From Ctena decussata (Eukaryota; Mollusca; Bivalvia; Lucinida; Lucinidae): DNA of 64,000 nt. The notes below the pieces were generated by a model that did no database searches, was not told the DNA's origin, and was given only the letters and a program-made list of their open reading frames with translations. The DNA is taken from contig OZ022499.1 in the NCBI GenBank assembly GCA_963989385.1, forward strand, positions 34,402,993-34,466,992, in the 5' to 3' direction. Positions 50,201 to 62,200 of the stretch are shown here, piece after piece (within the stretch, counting starts at the first letter, position 1; each line of letters opens with the position of its first letter). The translations under genes and the position numbers were made by a program.

Positions 50201-53200
50201 TGATCAATAAAAAATAAACAAAAACAAGAAATACATATATAAGAATCGTTTTGAAAAACATTACCAGCCGAATTTTGCAATGCTTTGGAACAGCCGCATT
50301 GTAACCGCCTACCAGTAAATTCCACCTCCTGCTATAGATTTCACGTGCAAGTAGGCGTAGCAAGCTGTCAATGTTTGCTAGCCATTCAAGTACATGGCAT
50401 GTTGTTGATTCCACATGCTAATTAGTGAGATGAGCTGTCACTCAAAGCCACATGGCACAATGTAATTATTGACTTGTAAACAACATTGTCTCCCGCATCA
50501 CTTAAGGTCAAGAATACGTAAATGACTGGCGCAATTAATTACGTGTGTTGCGAAGGACGTAACGTCACGAAATACTTCCTAGTCAGTGTAATTTTCAATA
50601 TGGCGGCCCCATCGGACATTCAATAATAACGTCAAACATGGGGAAAACGGAGTTGTTGTCATTGTTTATTCAAGCCCTTTGCTGATATTGCAATGTTCTT
50701 TCTTTTCCCTGTATGATTGAAGTTATTTCATCAACATAAGTGTATTTGTACAAAATTAATGAGAGAAAGAGAGAGAGAGAGACTGACAGACAGACACAGT
50801 TTCATGTGTGTAACAATAAGGCTGGCCGGAATACATGTTCCCTCCCTGCTTTCAGGGCTCACATGACTTTTCAGACACACTTATGAAGGGCGGAGCCCAT
50901 TGGTCTCCTTTCGCTGCGTTATCTTTCCCTGATTTGAAAAAGCTACCCATTTACTGCTGGCTTGACAAAGAGCTTTTTCCAGTTTCAAGCTGGCGGAATC
51001 CGGATTCGAACCCGCAACCGGCTCTGGGCAGGTTGGGTGGGTGCGCACACTGATTTGAGCTTCCGCTGACAGTAAATGCCCCAAAGAACCCATTTTATTG
51101 TGGCACGGCGCATTTTGTGATTTAGGGTAATGCAGTTTTTGATGTGCGGCTCAGTCGTGTCGGCTGCAGTAACCATTTACTGTTAGAAGTGTGCTTGCAA
51201 TTTTTACTAATTTTTGTTTACGGGAGTCTGAAAAATAAATTCTTTCTCCTAAGCCTCGTTCACGACACCAAAGTTTCTTTGTCACAGAATTTTTAACAAA
51301 GAAAGTTTGCCAAACATTTTGCGTTAACATGGAGCAAGAAAACTGTGGCATGGAATCTTTGTCAAATAAACTTTGGCAAGAAAATATTTGCTGCTGTGTT
51401 CACACGATCGAACATCATTCATCAAGTTTACCTGGACAAATAAACTTTGCCCATGTGAACAATCAACCATGCCACTTTTTCTTTGTTAAATATACTTTGT
51501 TGAAAATCAAATCGATTTGATTATAAGCAAAAGTTTTCTGTGCTTATCTCCATAGCTAGTTTCTTTGTTACATATTCTGTGGTAAATTTTCTGTTCACAC
51601 AAACAAATTTTGTTTGTCATAATAACTTTACCATATAAATTTGGCATTAACATGACATATTTTTTTCATTCGCACGAGCAAATTTTTCTTTTCCAAACCT
51701 ACTTTGTCACAGAAACTTTGCCCGTGTGAACGAAGCTTTAGGCATTCATTCAAAGAACCCTTTTAGCCCTCATCTTTCCGTATTCTCATAACGGTCTTAG
51801 CATGTTGCATAACGTCGCCAGTAAACGACTGCAACGTCGCTTATAAATGACGTCGCGGAATGGCGTAAATTTATACATACCTATGCTTGCTTATCAAGCG
51901 CTACTTGAAAAACGAGCTCGGTGGTCAAGGACTTTTCTTACCTCATTTTAATCGATAGATCCTGAGCCATAAAATATCAGTTTTTGAAAAAAATCTATGT
52001 AGTGGTAAACAAGCTGTGTACGTTTAAATTTTAAAATCTGAGTTTTTTCATCGCATTCCAATTGCCGTCGGTGGAAACGGCCTAAACAACTCATGTTTTT
52101 CAATCTGGTCTCGCGACTAAACGAACTCGGTGACCTATCTTTTTTATTGCACAATTCGATGTAACACATGAAAATGCACCCCTGTGCAAAATTTAAAAAA
52201 ATTCTATGTATGTGCCATTTACGTATTCTTGACCTTAATTGGGTTTACAGAGAGCTTTGCAGTGATAATGTTAATATAGTAAAGTATAGTACAGACTGCA
52301 CTACAAGTAGCAGCAGTGCATAAATATTTTATTGTGTAAAATGACTTATAGCTGTAGAGAATAATTAGGGGGTATTTGATGAATATTTTATATCTTGGAA
52401 TATTTTTTATTTGTTCATGGAGATATGAGCCACAACAGGAGAAAACCAACAAAGCGGCAAGTGCGGCCAGCAAAGACTCAGATCAGGCTGGGCAGCAGCC
52501 CAGTCTGATCAGAGTCTTCGCTGTCTGAATGGAGCTAGTCAAGACCCTTAGGTACCCTTTAAGTGCACAGTGAAGACTCTGATCAGATTTGGCCACTGCC
52601 CAAGCTGATTTGAGTCTTCACAGGACGCACATGCCACTTTGTTGGTTTTCTCATGTTGCAGCTCATTTTTGTTTTGTAAAATGACTCATAGCTGTAGATA
52701 AGATGGTGGAGTATTTGATGAATATTCTTTTTTATTTGTTTACAGAAATATATGTTGTGACCCTTCATCTGAACCACCTCATTAAGGTGTCACAACATAC
52801 AATTTATGCAGATTTAAGAGAAATTATCCCAGATTATCACCAAATACTCCCTTCTATCTTGAGCTGTGATAATTGTTTTTTTTCAGTATCCTGGTGTAGC
52901 TAAGAGCATTGACAGTGATATCAACAATCTTATGTCAGTATTGAAATTCTGGGACATTTTACCTAAAGGTGAGATACAGCAATAGTTCACCTACACTAGA
53001 TCAAAGAAAACGAAGAAAATTTATGATTTATTTGCTTCATATGCTTTTATTGGAACTTAATTGGTCTTAGACAGAAGTAGATTTTTATCCCTTTTATACT
53101 GTCTAAATGGACCATAGCTTAGATAGCATGTATTACTACAAATCAGTTCAGTTTATGGTATATGGGATGTTTCTTATTGGTTATACTGTCAAACTTATAT

Positions 53201-56200
53201 AATTTGAACACAGTTAGGAACATGAAAAAAAAAGAAAATAAGTTCCATATACATTTATTGGTAAGTCTGATTTTCGGAGAGTAGAACTGTGTAAATTGAC
53301 ACTTTCAGACTTTAAAATAGGTCTTGCAAACTAATACGAGTTCTTAGTATTGTGGTCATTGAGGTGTCACAGTATCTCCTAAAGTGTACCGGTTTAAAAT
53401 TGGTCCCTGGATTGAACTCTTCTTGCAGGTGTTTCAAGATTAGAGCAGCAACATAACCTTTTTAGCTCGCCTGTACAAATGTACAGGAAGAGCTATTGCA
53501 CTACCCTAGGCGGCATCAGCGTCGGCGTTAGCAAATTGTTAAAAGTTTTACATTAAAGTTTTTTAGGTGATGGACAAGGCGCTGTCAGGTGAGCTATCCT
53601 GTCCCGCTGACAGGTCTTGTTAGTATATCTTGCTCCCAAATTCCACCAGAGATCTGAGGCCTGCCGGACAAAATGAGCATTTGACAGGTGCTCGAAGTAC
53701 TGGTGTCAGGTTGTACACAATTTGTGTACAACCTGATACCAGTACGTCAGGCACCCACCAAGCATTTATTAGGTTTGCATGCTGAGGGCAAACATCTGGA
53801 AAATGAATATATTTTCCGGGTCAGGGAAAAATAGGGAATTTTGAGGTGGGGAAATTCAGAAAGTCTGGGAAAAGTCAGGCAATTTAAAAATTTATGGCCA
53901 CAGCAGTCTTCAGAAAAAAACATTCTTCTGTTAAAGAGGAAAGGATGTACTTTCCAAAAAGATAATCAAGGCACATTTCCTCTACATCGGGGGCTACTCT
54001 TAAGGAAACAGTTTGCTCTTTAGTTTAAGAGTACAAGACCTGTTTGCATCTACGATTTTAGCGTATTTTCTATTCTTTTTGGCTTAAAAAATACACTCTA
54101 CGTTTTACCATCTGAAACTATGCAGGATTTGCAAATCCAGTTTTTCAGTCCTTTTCCTGTGATTTTGAACAATACTTGGATGTTTTGGCCCCTTATTATC
54201 CCCTCACACCACGAAGTGGTGAGGGGATATAGGTTTTGTCCCGTACGTAAGTACGTACGTACGTACGTACGTACGTATGTTCACCTTTTGTCAGCGCTCT
54301 AGCACCTTCATTTCTCAACGGATTTTGAAATAACTTCACACAAGTGTAGGGCATGACATTATCTCGAGCAAGTTCGACTTTCAGGGTGCTGCGCCCAAGG
54401 TCAAGGTCACTGTGGCTACTTTTAGAAAAACTTTGTCAGCGCTCTAGCGCCTTCATTTCTCAATGGATTTTGAAATAACTTCACACAAGTGTAGGGCATG
54501 ACAATATCTCGAGCGAGTTCGACTTTCAGGGTGCTGCGCCCAAGGTCAAGGTCACTGTGGCTATTTTTAGAAAAACTTTGTCAGCGCTCTAGCGCCTTCA
54601 TTTCTCAATGGATTTTCAAATAACTTCACACAAGTGTAGGGCATGACAATATCTCGAGCAAGTTCGACTTTCAGGGTGCTGCGCCCAAGGTCAAGGTCAC
54701 TGTGGCTATTTTTAGAAAAACATTGTCAGCGCTCTAGCGCCTTCATTTCTCAATGGATTTTGAAATAACTTCACACAAGTGTAGGGCATGACAATATCTC
54801 GAGCAAGTTCGACTTTCAGGGTGCTGCGCCCAAGGTCAAGGTCACTGTGGCTATTTTTAGAAAAACTTTGTCAGCGCTCTAGCGCCTTCATTTCTCAATG
54901 GATTTTGAAATAACTTCACACAAGTGTAGGGCATGACAATATCTCGAGCAAGTTCCACTTTCAGGGTGCTGCACCCAAGGTCAAGGTCACTGTGGCTATT
55001 TTTAGAAAAACTTTGTCAGCGCTCTAGTGCCAATATTTTGAAATAACTTCACACAAATGTAGGGCATGACAATATCTCGAGCAAGTTTGACTTTCAGGGT
55101 GCTGCGCCCAAGGTCAAGGTCACTGTGGCTATTTTTAGAAAAACTTTGTCAGCGCTCTAGCGCCTACATTTTTGAACGGATTTTGAAATAACTTCACACA
55201 AATGTAGGGCATGACAATATCTCAAGCATGTTCGACTTTCAGGGTGCTGCCCCCAAGGTCAAGGTCACTGTAGCTATTTTTAGAAAAACTTTGTCAGCCC
55301 TCTAGCGCCTACATTTCTCAACGGATTTTGAAATTACTTCACACAAGTGTAGGGCATGACAATATCTCGAGCAAGTTCGACTTTCAGGGTGCTGCGCCCA
55401 AGGTCAAGGTTACTGTGGCTATTTTAAGAAAAACTTTGTCAGGGCTCTAGTGCCTATATTTCTCTACGGATTTTGAAATAACTTCACACAAATGTAGGGC
55501 ATGACAATATCTTGAGCAAGTTCGACTTTCAAGGTGCTGTGCCCAAGGTCAAGGTCACTGTGGCTATTTTTAGAAATACTTTGTCATCGCTCTAGGGCCT
55601 ACATTTCTCAGCGGATTTTGACATAACTTCACACAAGTGTAGGGTATGACAATATCTCGAGCAAGTAGTCTTGTGTGAGGGGATTTGTATCGCCTGCGAT
55701 GCCTTGTTAAAGCATATATTTAACACAGATTATTACCAGTCAGCTGTGCATTTTAGCATGAACAAACAATCAAATTATGTCAGGCTGCAACTGCCAGTCA
55801 ACAACTGTCAAGAGAAGATAAACAAAGGCAATATAAGTCATGGTCTATTGATTTTTATCCCCTCACACCACGAAGTGGTGAGGGGATATAGGTTTTGTCC
55901 CGTACGTAAGTACGTACGTACGTACGTACGTACGTAAGTACGTACGTATGTTCACCTTTTGTCAGCGCTCTAGCACCTTCATTTCTCAACGGATTTTGAA
56001 ATTACTTCACACAAGTGTAGGGCATGACAATATCTCGAGCGAGTTCGACTTTCAGGGTGCTGCGCCCAAGGTCAAGGTCACTGTGGCTATTTTTAGAAAA
56101 ACTTTGTCAGCGCTCTAGCGCCTTCATTTCTCAATGGATTTTGAAATAACTTCACACAAGTGTAGGGCATGACAATATCTCGAGCAAGTTCGACTTTCAG

Positions 56201-59200
56201 GGTGCTGCGCCCAAGGTCAAGGTCACTGTGGCTATTTTTAGAAAAACTTTGTCAGCGCTCTAGCGCCTTCATTTCTCAATGGATTTTGAAATAACTTCAC
56301 ACAAGTGTAGGGCATGACAATATCTCGAGCAAGTTTGACTTTCAGGGTGCTGTGCCCAAGGTCAAGGTCACTGTGGCTATTTTTAGAAAAACTTTGTCAG
56401 CCCTCTAGCGCCTTAATTTCTCAATGAATTTTGAAATAACTTCACACAAGTGTAGGGCATGACAATATCTCGAGCAAGACTTTCGCCAGGCCGGGTAGCG
56501 CAATCGGTAGGGCACCTGACTCGTAAGTCAGAGGTCCTGGGTTCGAATCCTGGTCTGGCCACATACTTTCGTTTCTCCTTCCGCTGATTCAAGAAGGGCA
56601 GTTGTCAGTTACTGGCGAAAGTATGTGCACTTAGTACTGGTTAACCGCTTAGGAGGTCTAAGCCTGCCCAGGAATAGTGTGGTTAGGTTAACTGACCGTC
56701 CCGACATGACCTTAGTTGTTTACCGTGGACGTTAAGCATCAAATCAACCAACCAAGTTCGACTTTCAGGGTGCTGCGCCCAAGGTCAAGGTCACTGTGGC
56801 TATTTTTAGAAAAACTTTGTCAGGGCTCTAGCGCCTTAATTTCTCAATGGATTTTGAAATAACTTCTCACAAGTGTAGGGCATGACAATATCTCGAGCAA
56901 GTTCGACTTTCAGGGTGCTGCCCCCAAGGTCAAGGTCACTGTGGCTATTTTTAGAAAAACTTTGTCAGCGCTCTAGCGCCTACATTTCTCAATGGATTTC
57001 GAAATAACTTCACACAAGTGTAGGGCATGACAATATCTCGAGCAAGTTCGACTTTCAGGGTGCTGCGCCCAAGGTCAAGGTCACTGTGGCTATTTTTAGA
57101 AAAACTTTGTCATCGCTATAGTGCCAATATTTCTCAATGGATTTTGAAATAACTTCACACATATGTAGGGCATGACAATATCTCGAGCAAGTTCGACTTT
57201 CAGGGTGCTGCGCACAAGGTCAAGGTCACTGTGGCTATTTTTAGAAAAACTTTGTCAGCGCTCTAGCGCCTACATTTCTGAACGGATTTTGAAATAACTT
57301 CACACAAATGTAGGGCATGACAATATCTCGAGCAAGTTCGACTTTCAGGGTGCTGCGCCCAAGGTCAAGGTCACTGTAGCTATTTTAGAAAAACTTTGTC
57401 AGCCCTCTAGCGCCTACATTTCTCAACAGATTTTGAAATTACTTCACACAAGTGTAGGGCATGACAATATCTCGAGCAAGTTCGACTTTCAGGGTGCTGC
57501 GCCCAAGGTCAAGGTCACTGTGGCTATTTTTAAGAAAAACTTTGTCAGGGCTCTAGTGCCTATATTTCTCTACGGATTTTGAAATAACATCACACAAATG
57601 TAGGGCATGACAATATCTTGAGCAAGTTCGACTTTCAAGGTGCTGTGCCCAAGGTCAAGGTCACTGTGGCTATTTTTAGAAAAACTTTGTCATCGCTCTA
57701 GGGCCTACATTTCTCAGCGGATTTTGACATAACTTCACACAAATGTAGGGTATGACAATATCTCGAGCAAGTAGTCTTGTGTGAGGGGATTTGTATCGCC
57801 TGCGATGCCTTGTATATCATCATATTGAACTGTTTTTGTCAGCTACACTGTATTGTCATGTGTTTTTGCAATCAAAAGTTCATAAAAGTTTCAAACAATT
57901 TACAGATTAACTTCGTTAGAAAAAGTCAGAATAGTATTATTTATCATCATTACAGATTTATACTTTATCCTGTGAAAATAAAATCATCTTCTGACAGACA
58001 TTATTGAGGTATGTTTAAATATTTCACCACTGTCAGTTAGGATAGAAAAGAGTGATACTATGAACGCAGGCCCTTGCCAAAGATGAGGCAGTTGCCATCC
58101 TCAGCTCTTTTCTTCATTTCTGCTTTACCCATACCTATAAAAGACCTGATTTTAAAAAGAGAGAGAAACAGACTAGGCTAGAAACCACTATGTCAAATTT
58201 AAAAAAAAAATCAAAATAGCCCCTACTCCCCACCCCCACCTACCAACACTCCCCCCCCCCCCCCCTCCACCCCCTCCAAGGACCACATGCTTGGACTACA
58301 CAGGAGTACTTTAAAATATGCTTAGCTGCCTTCCTGACTACACATGGTGAAGTCTTAGAGTAAACAGGTCTGGAGTACCCCCATTTTCCAAGTGATGCAG
58401 TTAGCATTGTTAAAGCAAAGAGTATAATTTCATTTTTGACCTGTTTAAAGGGTATTGGTTGGTTGGTTGATTTGATGCTTAACGTCCACGGTAAACAACT
58501 AAGGTCATGTCGGGACGGTCAGTTAACCTAACCACACTATTCCTGGGCAGGCTTAGACCTCCTAAGCGGTTAACCAGTACTAAGTGCACATACTTTCGCC
58601 AGTAACTGACAACTGCCCTTCTTGAATCAGTGGAAGTTTAAAGGGTATGGAAAATTGTAAAGTGTCCGGGAAAATCAGGGAAAAGTCAGGGAATTTTAAA
58701 GCTGAAGATAAATGGAAACCCTGTTAACATCATGTTGATGAACAACCTTTCAGTTATGATTTTGTTTTCTCCCACAGGTTTATATGTAGACAGTGTGATC
58801 AAAACTGCAAGAAAAGAACTGGCCTGGGAGGTGGATTATATGAGAGAGGCAGACTGCTGTAAACAGTTCAAGTAAGCATTGTAATACTGGAATGGAGAAG
58901 AGTTCTAGATTATCCCCCTTAACCAATATAGGCAAGGGAAACAACTCTTCTATAAAGAGAGGCAGATAAATTGTCCTCCGTTTGCAAAATATTTTATTTC
59001 CTTGTCTATATTAGTATAGGCAAGGGAAATAATTATTTTATAAAGGGAGACAATTTAATTGTCTCCCTTTGCAGAATAGTTTATTTCCTTGATTACATTA
59101 GTTAAGATGAATGGATACACTTTCAGGGACAGCAACTCTGCTATTTTCATATATGCCGCCCTTTAAAATTGGTCTAGTGTATACATATTTTATTGCCACA

Positions 59201-62200
59201 AAAAGTTCAAGCATTGGTCGGACCACAAGTTCTAACAACATTAGTTACGGTCCTTCCCACAATTAGTTACGGTCCTCCCCTCAGCTGTTAAAGGGAAGTT
59301 TTTGCTCCTACTCTTAAAAGAGAGAGCTTGCTGCTATGCTCTTAAAGGAAGAATTTGCTCCTGGGAGCAAATACTTTTCAGTAAGGGTTGACCCCTTTTT
59401 TGGAAATGTTTGTCACACAAGGAAGCAAGCAGGAAGTCGTGAAAGATGTCTTTCTTTGAAAAAGTGGTGGGAAGACATGGAGCTGTAGAAATGGAACTTT
59501 CAGCAAATGATCAGAGTGATGAAAGCCTCCAGTGATGCTTAAATTTACCCCATGGGAGTTATCTCCCCCTGCCTCCCCGGCTATATACATGCATAAATCT
59601 GGAAAAATGGGTGTGTGAAAAAGGTTTGCAGTGGCAGGGTATCATGCAGTCGTTTGCGATGCTTTTATTTTTTTTTCCATAAAAACATACATTGTGACCC
59701 CTCATTAGAACCGTCTCATCGAGACGGTTCTAATGAGGGGTCACAACATATGTTTGCATTAAGAAACAAGGAAATTTGTCTCTGAATTATCCTTGCTACC
59801 CCTTCTTATCTGGAGCTCTGCACATTAAGAAAAATTATCTCAGAATTATCCTTCAAAACCTTATCTGGAGCTTTGTCATTAAAAATCCCAAATATTTGGA
59901 CACCTAAAATAATTACCGTAATTGCCCTAAAGATGGAACAGTTTGGTTTTACAATGCAGCAATGTGTCCAAAAGATGCAGATGGAATGGCAAATAGTGTA
60001 GACTCTGTTCTGGGTCTGCACTGTTTGCTCAGACCTATCTGTCCCAATACTTGATTCAAGAAGGGCAGTTGTCAATTACTAGCGAAAGTATGTGCACTTA
60101 GTACTGATTAACTGCTTAGGAGGTCTAAACCTGCCCAGGAATAGTGTGGTTAGGTAAACTGACTGTCCCCAAATGACCATAGCTGTTTATCATGGACGTA
60201 AAACAACAACACAATAACTGTCCCAATACTTAGAATGTTACTATTATCATCAACATTTGTGCCTGTTACAGAGAACTGTTAAAAGATGATCCAGCCTTCC
60301 TCATACATGACATAGTAGATGAACTTACAACTCATGAAGTATTGACATCCGAGTACGTAGAAGGACTTCCACTGGACAAATGCTTTGAGTTAGATCAGGA
60401 ATCAAAGAATATGGTAATTTACTTCAGAGTCTATGGAGACTGCTATTAAAAACTGGGCCCATTGTTCTAAGCATCATAAGCTTGATGAAGTTGTTAGTCA
60501 AGGATTTGTTAAGTTCTAGTATAATATCAAGTGTGCTGATTTTTTTTGACAAGTAAATGATATTATATGCATAAACACTGCATGGTCATTATATGCATAA
60601 ACACTACCAGTGCAATAAGATTATATGCATAAACACTGCATGGTCATTATATGCATAAACACTACCAGTGCAATAAGATTATATGCATAAACACTGCATG
60701 GTCATTATATGCATAAACACTACCAGTGCAATAAGATTATATGCATAAACACTGCATGGTCATTATATGCATAAACACTACCAGTTTTTTGCCATAAAAT
60801 ATAAGCAGCTTTTGCACCGCACCGCACAGCACAGCAAAAGCTGCTTACAGTTTTTGGCAAAAACTGGTAGTGTTTATGCATATAATATGTTCGAAATTTA
60901 AGTGACTTGTTAACTAGCAATGTAGTTAGTTTTGAACAACTGGGCCCAGATTTACTGAGGTTTATTAGTGCAGTATTATAATCAGCTGGCATTTCGTAAG
61001 TTTTAAGTGGTTATAGAAGTGTAATATGATCTACTATGGGGTTGAAATGTATGATGGGGTTGAGACAGAGACAGCGAAGTCTGGTGCATGTTTTTGTCAG
61101 GACTGCTGTAGCAAGCAGGAGTGACATAGGCATCACTTTCTGGTGGCATCATTGTTGATGGGGTTGGTGTCATCAGCATTGTTGTCATGAACAATCTTTG
61201 GCCATTGTTTTTAGCACCGTTTCTTGGAGATTAAAGGGACCTATTATGATGAGCTTTCACACATTTTACATCATCTCCAGTAAAAGTATTGATTGCTGGT
61301 CAAGGTCTGACCGTGACCAACTTTGCGTGCTCCGTTGAACATAGCCAAATTTACATGTACCTTTACCCATTGCATTTAGCTCTGTTTACTGATAATTTTT
61401 TTTGTAAAGAAACTTAGTACACACATACATCATGACATCATCTCAGCAACACTAGTGTTGTTTGCTGACCTTGACTTACTTTCTACACTCTGTTGGACAT
61501 AGCCTGATTTCCACATCCTTTGGCTTCATTTCTCAGTGACTTAAATCTATTGTGATGAAACTTCATATAAACTTAGATTATGGCACAGTTTTTCCAGTAT
61601 CAGTGTCATCTGCTGACCTTGACCTACCTTCATACTGTGTTGAACATATCCATATTTACATCTACTCACTCTAATCAACTTCATTTTTCAAAGACGAAAA
61701 GCTTTCCACTTAAGGGTACAATATGACATTGTCTATTTAGTAACATGGTCATTTGCTGACCTTTTTGCCCACTGTTGAATATTGCCAAATTTAGGTATTC
61801 CATCTGTGTTTAGCTGTGTTTAGGGATGTAATATGATAATGTGTTATGTTATATTTATATATATGACAGTTCATCACTTCTGATAAGAGAGGGTAACAGG
61901 GATAATTGTGGGATAATTTTCCATGTAACAGGGTAAAAACATACTGAGTGACCCATCATTAGAATTGTCTCACCAAGACGGTTCTAATGAGAGGTCACAA
62001 CATATGTTTTCCTTGAAAAATAAGAAAAATTATCTTTGAATTATCTTCAATAACCCCTCTTATCTGTAGCTCTGATGGCCAGCTAAGCTTATGACATGAA
62101 TGTACATGATACATGTAGTTAGTTTTCAATTTATTGCTTCCAGATTGGTGGGAAACTTTTAGAACTTTGTCTACGAGAGTTATTTGAGTTCCGCTTAATG

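Noticed and set aside
56489..56560. Functional tRNA-Thr(CGT) gene
   Set aside because: The anticodon arm cannot form a normal 5-bp stem with a 7-base loop, and the sequence continues directly into a SINE body found elsewhere without the head.
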